DNA of 64,000 nt from Polytrichum commune (taxonomy: Eukaryota > Streptophyta > Polytrichopsida > Polytrichales > Polytrichaceae). Positions 23,693-36,800 of the stretch are shown here, piece after piece. The notes under the pieces are model-generated. The model saw nothing but the letters and a program-made list of their open reading frames with translations, was not told the origin of the DNA and made no database searches. The position numbers and the translations under genes are program-made. Position 1 is the stretch's first letter, and the number at the start of each line of letters is the position of its first letter. The stretch covers positions 10,416,001 to 10,480,000 of the forward strand of contig OX485806.1 in assembly GCA_950295325.1 (NCBI GenBank). The letters run 5' to 3'.

Positions 23693-26600
23693 CTAGTCAA
23701 CATCAATCTCTCCATCTTCTACGTCAACTTTCTCAGGAGAAGAGGGTTGTGTGGTGGTTGGTGCGTCAGCGGCCACAACAACCTCCTCCACCGACTCCAT
23801 TTCCATTTCCTCCCCTTTCTCTCGGTCAATTTCCATTTCCTCCCCATTGTGGGAAGGATGAACTTCACCCTCATCTTCATGAGGCTCATCATCATCCTCA
23901 TCATCCCTAATGAACAGACCCAATCGTTCAAGCGCGTTGCCGCCTCCTTGAAGGGCAATAGTTGATGATCCATCAGGAGAACCATCACTATGGTGGCCAG
24001 CATCATGAGCAGCGCCCAGCATTGCATCCAAAGGACCAGACCTGAGTCTTTCCAAGTCTTTGAGGATTGCACTATTTTCATCAATTTCCACTGTCTTCTC
24101 CATCTACCAATGCCACCATTTCCAGAGTTAGTCAACATGAATTCAACATCATTAAATTCCAAGTAGACACAGGACATTGCACTAAAAATCGATAGAAACC
24201 CCCCAATGGATTGGCAATGATGTCCAGGATTTCTAACGAGTTCCAGTTTCTACTCAAAATGTTGCACTAAAATTCTATAGAAACACAGAGAACGTGTAAC
24301 CAACATAGCCCAAACCAACCCAAGTAGAAAGGCAGTTAAAAAGGTATATTTTCTACCCTAAAATCACATTCTCATGTTTGAAATAGCTGCTTCCAAAAAA
24401 ACTAAGCACAAGCATTTTACAAGATTGAGAAGGCAGTAGAATTATCCTCTAACTCAACATGACTTTTGGTCGGGAGTTGGTTGTTTTGCATACTACACCT
24501 TCCATATTTGGTCCCTGCTTAGAGGTAGTGTGGAGGTTTGAACAAAGAACCATCTACATTAGTTCATATAGGGCCAAACTCATTTGGGCGTACCAAGAGA
24601 TGCTATAATGAGTTTAGCCCTGTGTGAACTAGAATAGGTTGCTCTTCACCACCTCCAAGCATGCACCACAAGTAGAAAGGAACAATCGATTTTGCATGCA
24701 AATCAACCACTGAAATATCTTAAGAGGACTAATTCCCAACAAAAGGTCCTATTGAATTGAATGATAACTCTAGTAAGTGATGAAAGATTAGGTGGGAATA
24801 ATTGCTGATGAGGTGTTCCAGTATGCCATGGGAATTGCATGCAAACCTTACCTATTAAGGCAACCTACTCGATCACTGTAACAAGACACTGCCCATGATT
24901 CCTGTCCAATGGCCGGTTTACCTGTCTTTGGGACTGATTGAGATTAAAGTTGGGTAACACCAAACAAACTTGACAGACTGACAGTTGTTTCAGTTGATTT
25001 GCTTAGAGATTTGACATGATCAGTCTTTGATCAAAGTCTCAAAGACTGATATTTCAAATCAGTAATCAAAATATGATCAGTTGTAGCACTTGATTGACTA
25101 GAGACCTAAGTTGCATGGTGAAGGTGTTTACTTGCTGAAGAGCACGACGAGCCTCTTCTCGCTCAACTTCTCGTTTCTGCCTCTCCAGTACAGCTGCCTG
25201 TTCTTCAGCCTTCCTTTTCATGATTTCAGCAGCTTTGGCTTCAGCATGTAACCGGGCTTTCTCTGCAAAAAAACGCAGTGAGAGTCAAGAGTCTGCCTGC
25301 AATTTCAACGCACAAAAAAGTACATAGTAGGAAGACAAAAAAAATCACCCTATTGGATCTTATCCAAACCACAAAGAATGACTCACCTTCCCTTTGCCTC
25401 TTCTCCAACTCTTCTCTGTCTCTCTTCAGCTTCTCTGGATCCACTTTGTCATTCTATCCAACCACAGCAAGCCCATCAGCTCCCACAAAAAAATACCCAA
25501 GGTATATTATTGGAGCAACATAACTCAATAGAGACAGAAACTGCAAGAATAGTAGACAAAATATGTACAGAAATTTTGGCAACAGCTTAATACGCCTATT
25601 AAGCTTTAAAAAAAGCTCAGACCACTCTCATTTCATAATGCCACAACAATTCTAGAAGTCAAAGCCTAGTGTGGACATTAGATAATAGTGTGGGACACAC
25701 CTACCTTCAGTTTCCACTGTTTCAAATAAACAGTGAAATGGTTACCTCCTCATCCCAAGATGCAGGAGACAAATATAGGCATTGACAAAACAAACTGATT
25801 GTTACTACATCCTTGCTGCCATTTCATGGTTGACACAATCATTGGAAACAAACCTTGTTCACTGTCAATGGCTTCTCTTGAGATTTGACGATCAGATCTG
25901 CAAACCTCCCCCTCAATAGAGCAGCACGCAGAGCTTTGTCTTTGTCTTGTGGGCTCTTCTCTGGTGACACTGGCTTCTCAGTAGGTGTCTCTCCAGAGAC
26001 CACAGATTCATCTTCTGAAATAAGAAACTTGTGTTAATAGACCTTCTTAAGATACCAAAACAAGTTAAACACATGATATATGAACTGCATCCACAAACAA
26101 GTTAATACCACATCGAAACAGGTTTAAGAAGCAAATTCCAGACAGAATCGATTTAAGAATAAGTGCAGCACCAGATGCCCTTGACAAAAGTGGGAGGTCA
26201 CCCATAATGAAGAGCTTTTTGATCCACCACAACAATATGGTAACATTGATGTCAGGAATAGAAAGCAAAACATAGCTCTTACTAATCTTCCCAATTTGTA
26301 CTCCATGAGAGTCCATAGACATAAAATATGTGAGCTTTGAGCTGATCAGAAATACTGGGCAAGTTGAAACAAGCACAGAAGCAGACCACCACATACAACA
26401 ATAGAATGCAAACCAAGCTGGATGGATATAACAAGGAGAGAGGAGGAACCTACTTTTTTCAGCTTCTGGGGCAATGACAGTGCTGCTTTTCAATACGCAC
26501 GCGGGACCTGAGCCAACGGAGTCCTGCAGCGGTTGCGGGGGACAATCCGCAATGGACTGGCATGTTTCAGCCTCCTCTCCACAGTAAGTTCAAAGTAGAA

Positions 26601-29349
26601 CACATTGGCAAGCCCTCCTGACTTGAACTAAAGCCAAAGCTAGAGTAACCAAAATCTTCAGAGCAGACAGGCTGCCATGCAAGGAACCACAACTAAACCA
26701 AGGAAAGAACATGAGCTGAGTGAGAAAACTAACAAAGCTCATGAGCTTTCCGAGGCTGTATGTGATTGTACTTTCTTTCAAAACCTCGTTCACACCTTTT
26801 CATGTGATGCCCTGGGTCCAGCACCCGCAGTTTGACCATCGTCTGCTTCAGATTCACTCCCTGACGAACTTCCAGAGTCGGAATCTGCAACCCACCCAAT
26901 AAAAACAACAACACAATTGTTCACCTGTCAATAATGGAAGACAGTTCTGACTCCCAAAATACTCAGAAAATTTATACACACAGCATTCAAGATATGATGA
27001 AGAGGAGCCCAAGATCACATCAAATTAAACTCCAAACTATCAAAGGAGAGGAAAAGAGTGGACAGGAAACAGGTTGCGTGCACATACCACTGTCGGAGGA
27101 TCCAGAATCACTGCTATCACTACCAGAGCTACTGGACTCTCTGCCTTTGTCAATAACCACAGGGGCGAATCTCGGAGGTGCCATATCATCATCAATGTCA
27201 ACATCCTTTTCGCCAGCTTCTCCCCCTGGATGTACACAAGTCATATTTATGAGAACAATCCCAGACACAAAAGTTTCGCAGGAATGCATCTTAGTGTTTG
27301 GTAGCATGTGTCAGATAACTTTCTCAGAGAGGCTACAATCAAGTATATTAATGCACGTCAAGACAGGTAAAATAGGAACGGTAAGCTCACCTGATCGAAA
27401 TCTCCTGCCTGTAACCCCTGCTGATTCAGGAACCTGCAGTGGAAATGACAAACAGCAGAAACACGTTGTTAATTACAAACGCCTAGAAATTCCATGGTAT
27501 CAACACCATGAAAATTTGTACCCACAACTGGCCTGAACCCTGGAAGCTGTGCACACATAGGACCCATGTCGAATTTCATAGAAATTGTAAGCTTTTCACC
27601 CATTCTCTTCGCAGGAGACTGCTCGTCATTAGAAACATGGACGGATAGCACCGTCCAAAAATACATAAAGCATATATTGACCCATATTTCAATTGACCAC
27701 TTCGTCAGTACTAATAATGTGTCTGAAGATGTGCGACAATCTGACTGTAAGACTTCGCTGGCGATGGCATCACAAACCTGAGCTGCTTCGGCCCGTTGAG
27801 CATGTGCCTTTGATTTGGCCTTCTTTCCCCTACTCTTCATGTAATTTGTTACAAATCGATCTAATTCCCAAAGGGTGTCATTATCAAACGAGTCGATATC
27901 AACTTCAATTTCATCTTCATTCTGTCCCAGGTCTGGATTCCGTTTTTTTATGATCTGTACAATACGTTCCAGCTTTTCACCTGGAAGTCTTTCTAGGTTC
28001 ACACTCAACTTCCTCTTCTCTTCGAAGCTCATTGGCCTCTTCCCAGTCTCATCAGGACGGGGTTTAGGCAACGTGGCGGCTCTGGTGCCTGACTTTCCTC
28101 TTGTTAATGAATGCAGATCTCTCTCCCCTCTCCGAACATCTGTAACATCCTCTAATGAATCGTCATCATTAGCCAGCATTTCTTCCTCCTTCTCGACTCG
28201 TCTCTTCTCCTCTTCCAACTTCTTGGACATGTTCTTCCACCAATCCTCAAATATACCTTTTAATACCTCCGCCATAATGTATACGTCATGGCCCACAGGG
28301 TTGTAAGTCATGGCATTTGTAAAAGTCAGTCGCACATCATCCCCAAACTCTGCAGGTGTGGGATACAATTTCGCATGCAATCTTTTCTTGATGGTACCCA
28401 GATCCATGGGTTTCTGGATGAGTGTATGGTAATCATGAAGACCCAACTTCTCAGCATCCACAGGCTCATTAAACACCCATCCATGCTTATGTGACATCAG
28501 CTTCCTGAGCAGTGTGGTACACTGCTTCAGTAAATCACTTTCCCTCTTTGCCCTCGCTGCCTCTACTCTTTGTCTTTTAGGATCCCGAGCATCTCCTTTC
28601 CCAGGCGTCTTCTTAGGCTTGGGTTTCTCAGCCGGAGGCATCTTGTCCTTCCCAGAAACAAAGTCCGAGTTCGCATATAACTGGTTCGCTTTAGGAGTCC
28701 GTTTCATCTTCTCACCTAAAGGAGTCCCAGCTGAGGCTTCTGGAAGTGTAACGCTTGGCTGTCTGGCTAACCTGGCCTCTCTTTGGGACATCTCTTTGGG
28801 CATGTCGCGAGGAGTCTCACCTGATGATGAAGCAGGGTCGGAAACAACGGATGCCACATCCTTCCTTCCCTGAAGCCCATTGTCATCCATTCTCATCACA
28901 TGATTTGATTCGCTGTTAGTGTGTGAGTGGTGAAATTTAATCTCCGGCTCTGCTGCCACAGTCGGAGTCGTCCGCAAGGGTTTAAACTTTTGGCGATATT
29001 CCACCCACCCATCAATCCTTACTCCCACAGTTCTCACCTCCTCGAGGCTCCTTTTCAACTTCTTTCTTAACTCGCTCTTTTGGTGTTTTGTGAGGGTGCC
29101 CAGATCCACTGTGGCCACCAAAGTATGATGATGATGATGATGTTGATGAAGGCCATGGCTCATGTTACCACCACCATCATGGTTTAGGCTCATGGACTTG
29201 CGCTTGAGAGCCGCCCGGCTATCGCTGACTACTTCCATACTCAGCTTCGATACCATTTTTGATGGCGCCTTCTTCATTTCATCTGACGAAGTTAAGGCAT
29301 ACGGGTTGTTACTATGGTGGTCATGTGTGAGGAGAAGCGCAGACGCCAT
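23693..29349 (-). CDS. GTE: GTE-type bromodomain/NET chromatin reader, 9 exons
   Basis: Minus-strand exons 29349-27778, 27433-27391, 27225-27088, 26884-26796, 26574-26454, 26014-25854, 25453-25387, 25262-25132 and 24103-23693 keep phase throughout and give 910 aa. The chosen ATG opens MASALLL; the frame runs five codons further upstream without a better Met. Domains: His-rich run 70-75; basic TKHQKSELRKKLKR helix 87-100; bromodomain about 273-372 with the ZA-loop PMDLGTI and the acetyl-lysine Asn N350 in AMTYN; NET domain about 438-505 (MSFEEKRKLSVNLERLP ... IDSFDNDTLWELDRFV). Then come Ser/Asp-rich acidic stretches, a LRAALLRGRFADLI motif, a coiled coil rich in Glu/Arg/Ala and an acidic EDGEIDVD tail, all typical of the larger GTE proteins of plants. 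It should bind acetylated histones in the nucleus. The group (GTE8/9/10/11-like) is inferred from the C-terminal coiled coil. All key residues are intact. Confidence 0.95.
24519..24657. repeat. Foldback hairpin in GTE intron 8
   Basis: A 24-nt block at 24561-24584 pairs with 24607-24630 around a 22-nt loop, with two G:U-type differences and one mismatch. Weaker pairing extends outward (GGAGGT near 24531 with ACCTCC near 24650) for arms of about 50-60 nt. Shape and size resemble a plant miRNA precursor or a short foldback MITE. The strand of any transcript is unknown. Confidence 0.6.
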
Positions 29350-29819
29350 GCATCCAAATCCCAATAGGAAGGGAAACTCGTGTTAAAATAGTATATTCCC
29401 AAAGTCCGGGAACTAGCCAGATCCCAAATCCCAGACCACCCCTACACAGTACACCAAACCACTTCACAAGCCAAAAGTCGACCACCTGAAGAAGCAAAGA
29501 ATCTAGCTGCCAAAAAAGACGTCCGCCACAAGCAACCTCGATCTCAAATGGCGAAACCGTCCACGCACCGGACCACTACTCCGGTGCTAATAAGTTACTT
29601 ATCGATGTTGTACAAGAACCTCCTTTATCATCATCTACTTACCGTGCACCCTCATACCACAACTCCTCTCCGCTTCTTGTGTGCTACCGGAGGAAAGCCC
29701 AAATAGACCCCAAAAAAAAAAAAAATTAAGCAAAAACAAATAAAACACTACGGCAGCTGACCCTACCAGGTCCCTGTCTGCTAAGGCTCTTGGATCTGTC
29801 TCTGACCAAAACGCCGTAA

Positions 29820-30145
29820 GCAGCAAACCTTCGGAGGGTTTCCTGAGGGTTTGCGAGAGGGTTTGCTATGAGGGTTTCGCCGAGCGGCGAGCTCACGCAA
29901 CGGCCGATCACAAGTGCGATGTCTACGAGACCAGTTTTATATTTCTAATTCGTACCAGCGAGGGTGTGGGATCTAAGCAGCCGCTGCCATGGCGGGCGAT
30001 GAGATCTAATCTGCAGCTGCAGGTTCGGCGAGGAGGGGCGGGGCTAGGGTTTGGAACTCATCGGCGGCCTACAATGAAGGATGAGGTTTACCCGCCCTGC
30101 CCGGCCCTCTATATACAAAGGCCGGCCCATCGGGCCCCTATGGCC
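29820..30145 (-). promoter_or_regulatory. GTE promoter: site II, TATA and telo-boxes
   Basis: Read on the minus strand: GGGCCC and ATGGGCC (site II-like) at about 30124-30137, then a TATA-like TATATAG at about 30110-30117, then AAACCCT telo-boxes near 30045 and four more within about 29832-29876 spaced 10-16 bp apart. Site II plus telo-box arrangement is known from plant genes expressed in dividing cells. The implied leader is about 730 nt, perhaps spliced. Confidence 0.55.
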
Positions 30146-30300
30146 GCGCAGCGCCTGCGTGGAACCTTCCTGTCCACATGGCGGGCCCCCGTTGGCTCTA
30201 GAACCTTCCACCGAGGCTGAGTCACCGCGTCACCCCTTCGCTACCGCAGTCGCGCGGCCATGGGCGCCGCTTTTACCAGGTCACCATTCCCTTGTCTGCC

Positions 30301-30900
30301 CCCCCTCCTTGTTTGGAGATCCCTATGTTATTGCGCAACTCCCGCTCTCGCTTAGGTTCGAACTTGAGTTCCGAATAATATCGCAATTTTATACACGGGA
30401 ATGAGTGAGGTCTCTTATATTCTTCGAACCCAATAAGGTATGTGGGGCCCTATTGTGGGCCACTTCCAACTCCCCATAGGTACAATTTTGATTGTTGGAT
30501 CGGATTGGGAATTGTCGGTTTAGCAATTGCGAATCGTACAAATTTGCATTTCAAGTTCCAAAACTCATGGTTGAGAGGCAAAGGTTGCACAAGAGGTCAA
30601 AGCGATGATCCCTATGTGTGTTTCGCATTCTGCAACTCCCGCTTCACTCAGGTTTCAAACTTGTGTTTCACATAACTTACACATTCTTATACCCGTCAAC
30701 TGGAGTGGAACAAGTGAGGTCTATTATATTCTTATCACCTAATAAGGTATGTGGGGCCCTTATTTTGGGCACTTCCAACTCCACGTATGATTTTTTGTTG
30801 TTGAATCAGATCGCGAAACGTTTACTTTTGCGATTGCAAATCATGTGAATTGGCATTTCCATATTCAAAATCATGATTGAGAGGCAAATTACACGAGGTT
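30301..30900 (+). repeat. Two-unit tandem repeat, period ~287 bp
   Basis: GATCCCTATG occurs at 30319 and 30606. Each unit then has GCAACTCCCGCT, AGGTTcnAACTTG, GAGTGAGGTCTnTTATATTCTT, AATAAGGTATGTGGGGCCCT, CACTTCCAACTCC, GAGAGGCAAA and a CAAGAGGTC/CACGAGGTT string. Related fragments are found at 31801-31990, 33953-34040, 34147-34265 and 37100-37230, so this unit belongs to a dispersed family. Confidence 0.8.
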
Positions 30901-31132
30901 AAAGTGAATGTTTTCTTTATTGATCTTCAAGTGAACACACATGCTGCTTTTGATTGTGTTAAGAATTGAACTCATAATTAGTAATATGGTTTAAAGACAT
31001 ATCATCCAACTTTAGATATAACATGTGTCTTTTTGGTGTCCATTCTTGACCACAAATCTTGCCACATATATAGTTCATTGTAAGTGTCCACGCAAGGTCT
31101 ACAAATCTTAAGACAATTACATATGTTATCTT

Positions 31133-31551
31133 TATTGGCTCTGTTTGTAGGACAGAGACTATGCATCAACTTCTTCGTTTCAAGAGCAAATTTTCTAACC
31201 ACTTTGTGTTCACACTTGGACGTTACTTGTTCTTGTTATTTTTGGTCCATTGTATTTAATGTGGATGTTATCTATAGTTATATATATATATACAAGTGCT
31301 CCTTAAAATGCATTGAAAGAAATATAGTTAACTATAGTTATTTCGGTAGTTCTTGATTATTTATTTTTAAAATTTTGGGTGATAAATGAGTAGCTTCAAT
31401 CCTTGACCTGTATTTGAGAAGAAGGTGCACAAAATCCAAGAAAGGTTTGGTATAGTGAATAGCCATGGATTGGCATGAGCAAAGTAATTAGCTACAATTG
31501 TAGTCTTTCATAGCAAAGGACAAAGCCTCGCGGTTCTCCCGTTTTCTTGTT
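31133..31551 (+). repeat. Dispersed repeat, copy 3 (family R450)
   Basis: Direct-orientation copy of 10499-10953, with TTGGCTCTGTTTGTAGGACA at its left and CCCGTTTTCTTGTT at its right. The middle is partly replaced by unrelated sequence near 31365-31440. The left tip can fold (CTCTGT with ACAGAG). Confidence 0.75.
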
Positions 31552-33325
31552 TTAATTGTGTTCTAGATGGACCCCATGTGTATTGGCCCCTTTTGGCTAA
31601 CCCAACTTCAAGGGTAAATCCCAACATTTTGGTGCCAACTTTACCGCCATGAAGGATACTAGACTTTGAATCGTGACCTAGTGTGAACCTAGAAAAATAG
31701 AACTTTGCTCTACACCAATCACATTGCTTAACACAAAGTGGGACTGTGGAATCTAAACACAGTGTAAAGTCGCCCTTATTGGGTGCCCACTATTCTCCTC
31801 CCCTCTTGTTTGGAGATCATGTGTGCTCTTCCCATTGCACACAACTCCCGCTCGGCTTGGCTTTCAAAAGGCTTGTGTTTTGAATAATATCATCATTGTT
31901 TCTCTAACTCACTTGTTGAGTGGAATGAGTGACGTTAATTATATCATTCTATTTGTTCTGTTGATGGGCCCCTAGGTGTAAGGTATGTGGGTCTTATGTG
32001 GTGATGTTTCTAAACTGGACACCTATATTTGAGGGCGAGATGGAAGCATTGCACACAAACATGTCTCTCGTTCATCAACATCAAAGTCCTTAAATAGCAT
32101 GCAATGTTGATGTTATGTTTTTATTTGACTTGACACTAGATTTTTAGCTTCAAAGACCTCATACATGCCTACATGTTGGTTGCGCACGTGTTGTGCAAGC
32201 TTAAATAGCATGTCCCTTGTAGAACATGGAGCATATTCAATAGCATGAGCAATGGTATGCCAATCATATGCTAGTTAATAGATTAATTTGTCAAAAGTCG
32301 GTCTTGCACTTTTAAAGTTAGTTTTTTTGTAATTCAAACATTTATGTGAATTTATATCAAATTTGTCAAGCAATACATGGTACATGTTCATGATTACTTT
32401 GAATTGCTTGTAAGATGGAAGAAAAGCTCTTATATAACTAAAGTAGGTGTAGTGCTTACAATCTATGTGGCATATGTAAACTTGAGAGATGAAGTCTCAA
32501 CAGTCCTCTTGTATGTATTTGTTCACAACTTTTGTATAACAACTTCAAATCACAAAAAAATTGTTGGAGGTGGCAATATGTTTGATTGCAAACTATAAAT
32601 ATACAAATCAAAATAATGATAAATAACGTTTTTCTAATAATAATAGTAGTAATAATAATAAAGAACACATACACACACAACAACAACAACAACTTCTTTG
32701 CACAATCAGGCTCCAAATTATGTTCATAACACATTTTCTTTTCAAACCTCCTTATTTGAAAAGCTTATTGAAACTTCTTGTTTCGTATATTTTGCATAAC
32801 AACCTCAAATCGCAAAAGTCTTGTTGGAGGTGATACTAAATGTGATTGTGCAAGTTTTACTAATTGAACACAACTTCAAAGAGAATGAATTATTTTCACA
32901 ATTTCGTTATAACACATTTTATCTTCAAACCTCATAAGCAGTTGAAAGCGGTTGCTCAAAATTTGTTCATATATTCTGCATGAAAAATCTTTAAAAAAAT
33001 AAAAAAATAAAAAATTGAGGTGGTACTTTATTTTATCTACCCACTTTTCCTAATTGGACCCAATTCCAAATAATACATCTTCTATGTGGAATTGAGATGT
33101 AAAAAGCAAAAAATTGAGGATGTAGACCAAGTTTTTAGTACATCATCTTGCAATTTCATGTTTATCCACATTTCTAAGGATGGCCTAGAACATAATGCGA
33201 ACCCCTTTATACTTAGTATCATGCATGAACTATCACCACTACATAAGGTTGTGGAGAGTGATAATACACCATGTTCTAAAAATGTGTTAAGGTAAACAAG
33301 GTATTATAGCAAAATGTGTGTCTAA
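31552..33325. other. Repeat-rich intergenic DNA
   Basis: No gene seen. A fragment of the 287-bp family lies at 31801-31990, and AAT/CA/CAA microsatellites at 32620-32695. Another local duplication is evident: ACTTC/AAATCnCAAAA..TTGTTGGAGGTG near 32540 and 32800. Confidence 0.45.
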
Positions 33326-33828
33326 GGGCCACTTCACACACGAAACTGAGAGCCGTGACCATTACACTTCAAGCACTCTCATTGGTGGAAAAGGTGGAGC
33401 CAGTCCAAGTTCTCTTCACACTTACGCTTGAGGGACCAACGGAGTATGTGAATGCAAGAGGGATGTCAAGTCTACATTAATTCCTACATGGCATTAAATG
33501 GATCGTGTTTCATGGTCACTTGGACTATTTTCAAAAACCACCTCTTGGAGGGAGGTAGGTCTGACACAAAACCGGGAGACCACAACAGTCCGAACGCTCA
33601 CAACCGTTGATTTATTCTATTTTATCATGTGTGAGGACCCGCATGAATAGAAATACACTGCAATAGCATTTGGTCCATGGTCCGGCCACATATGACTTCA
33701 CACTACACTTGAGGGTCTGTGACCACACCACATGGGTTTGGAGGTGTGTTGGGACGGCCTTTGGACACGTTCTTTTGGGCTCTCACAATTTCATGGTCAC
33801 GGCTCTCGGCTCGTGTGTAAAGTGGCTC
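33326..33828. mobile_element. Harbinger-like MITE, copy A (full length)
   Basis: 503 bp bounded by TAA on both sides (33323-33325 and 33829-33831), as expected for PIF/Harbinger target duplications (TWA). Terminal inverted repeats of about 35-40 bp start GGGCCACTT(C/T)ACAC and run into GAGAGCCGTGACCAT. The interior shares CTCATTGGTGGAAAA, a GTCTnACACAAAAC block and CTCACAACC with the copies at 41022, 44740, 54360, 56463 and 57972. No coding capacity. Confidence 0.8.
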
Positions 33829-36800
33829 TAATATTTCCAAAATAATCCGGTATCTAACTTTAAATCTTAGCTTGTGCCGGACCAACTATCCGGCTACAAT
33901 ATGTGGGGCTCCAAAATCCCAACATGATTCAGCACCTTGAATTATATATGGAGTTGGAAGTGTCGCAATTTTATAAGTTACTTGCCAAAACCGAGAATGA
34001 GTGAGGTTTATTAGATTCTTCTATTTGTTCCATAGGCATACGGGGCCCCATGTGTAGTAGGGGTTCTAGTAAAGCAAGCTTTGCATATCCATTTGATCTT
34101 GGGCTTCTTCTTCTTCTTCTTTGCCCCTTTCACCATGTCACCATTTCCCCCGCCTTGTTTGGAGAGCTTCGTACGAACTAGGGTTTCCAATATCACGATT
34201 CTCAAAGTTATTCATTGAGTGGAATGAGTGAGGTCTATTATATTATTCTTATTGGTTCCGCATAAGGGCCTATGCTCCACTTGGTAAAAAGTCGTTCTTC
34301 AACACTTATACCAACAATATTGTTTCGCCAATTATTGATGTCACATTTCCATAGCTATAAGATACAAAAAAAGTTACCATCCTAGTTTTTTAAAGTTTTT
34401 TTTCCCCTCACCGTTCATGTGTTATTGTTTGCCACTCATTGTTCACATGATAGTATTTCTCATGTGTGTAGGTACAATGAGGGTGGGTTTTACATTAGGG
34501 TATGGGCACAAGAACCTCGGGGTTCGAAACACCCTCTAATGGACCTTGCTTTCGGACTCAAGATTGGATTTAATCTTGAACGTCGGTTTTTCAAACTAGC
34601 ATGAGTATCACATGAGTGTGAACTGCCGAGATTGGACATGGTAAAAAATGCCTTGTTAACGCCATTTCATTCTTCACACCTTGGACCCCAAAGCCTAATG
34701 AGAACTCCTTTGGGTCCAAAAAAAATCTCTCAACCAAGAGGATCGCTCAGTTTTGGGAGTTTCTTTGGTATGGACCTTGATGTTATCCCACCCCGAACAT
34801 CTTGTTTAAGTTGGCCTTCATTATTCATCATTGAGCTAGATTAATTATCATGCCACCAGTGGATGACAACTAGAGAGGTTGACATATGACACTTGATGTG
34901 GTATGACAAGTCTCAAAAACCACTCTACTTAACATGGCACACCAAATTTAATGCCACACCAAATAGGATGTTTGGTGTAGTGGTTCTACTAAAACGAACT
35001 TTTGCCATAGCTTTCACACTTGAGATTTATTTGTGCCAAACACACACACACTTGAGATTTATTTATTTCTTTCTTTCTTATGGTGGCTCGATACCTTGAC
35101 CCAACACAACTTCAATACTAGCAACATGACCTCCAAGTCATGCCTTGAGGAATAGGACACCGCAAGAACGTTCACTCGTCCACGTGCAAGTTTGAACTCG
35201 GGACCTCGTGACACCAAACCTTGGGTTGTATCCCCATGCCTATCATTACCCTTGGAGTCAACAAACTCGGGTTTCAAAAATGTCATTTTTATATTCAATA
35301 CAAATAAATGAGTGATATTTCCAAATAATTGTTTTATTTATAATATTCCATCTCCAAATAATTATACCCTAAACCCTACACCGTTCCATTTGTTTGATGT
35401 TCTAAAACTTATGTACTTATTGGTGTCAAACTAGCACATTGTGCACTACAGTGTTGTATTGTTGTTATTCTTATTGTTCTCCTCCATGTGCAAGTAAAAC
35501 CTTTAATTTTTTTTTTAAAATTAAAAAATCCTCTAATGGTGGATGTCTCATCATTCATCCTAATTGGGTCGTGCTATAGTTTGGAGTCTTTAGTGCTATT
35601 ACGATGAGAGGGAAGTATTGTATACAACCGTATTTCTCATCCATCCAACATAAGTATAAATAAATAAATAAAAGAACTTGAGCCCTTATAGGTTTGTTGC
35701 CCATTCATATTCAAGGTTCTTAAACTATTTAAAGTGTCAACTGAACTTAAAGTAGCACCTCATGTTACATACTATTTCCAGGACTACGTTGGATGTATGA
35801 GAGGTATCCTTGTATACGATATAGTCCTACCTCTTTCATATGACACGTTTGGAAGAAGGAAATACCGTCGTATTATCGAGGTGTCATGTATTCAATAATA
35901 TGACAAATTGGACCTCTTTGTCATAATGATGAGGTGTTGTATGCAAAAACACATGTTAGATATTTTGTCATGTATACAAAATAAATATGCTCTCATATGT
36001 CGTTACAAATATGCAAATTTCTGTCATGAAATATGTGTGGACTTGAAAAAGAATCAAAAGTCCGTTGATGTTGCCACTTCAAATTAACAACAAAAATATC
36101 GTTGAGCTTCTCCAATATGGCATGCAGTTTCACTACGTTTACATGAGTAAACTTCAACATATGTCCATAAAAGAATTGAACACGATGTTGAGCATTTGCC
36201 ATTTTCACAGAGGTGGAGGTCTCTCATCAACATTCAAAGAGTCCAAGGGCTTTACATTAAGTTCGAAACTAGGTGGCTATATTCTCTACCCCAAGGCCAT
36301 ATCAACCAACTCTACCATGCAATATTCACCTTCTATTATTGGATAATCTACACGTGGCACCTTATATTGTCCGAGCTATAGTTTTGACACCTTGAGTACC
36401 ATATATGCGGACTCCTTGGTCAGTATTGATTTCAAAATATTTCCAACAATATGCTCCAGATCAAAGCAATATGATAAATATTGAGTTCGAAATGCTTGAA
36501 AACATGTTGTGAAAGCATCTTGGTTTAGGGTTTAGGTGAAATTTTACAAAAGAGACACGAGCTAATGAGTCTCTTGATTAGGTTTGGAGATTAAAAGAAA
36601 ACTTAGTTCCCTTCATTCACATGCTTTAATATCATTTAACACTAGAATTTAATTTGTCCACATTTCATATGTGAAAGTTACATAAAGTCATCATTTACTA
36701 TGTTCACATACATGTGTGAGACCCGTCATATGTGCATTTCTTACCTTTTATAATACAACATTTTGGGGTTCATGAATGTCATATTAACAATGTTATGGTC

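Noticed and set aside
23719-24177. 152-codon minus-strand frame overlapping the last GTE exon
   Set aside because: It is a shifted frame of the GTE acidic tail; the in-phase exon 24103-23693 gives the family-typical ending.
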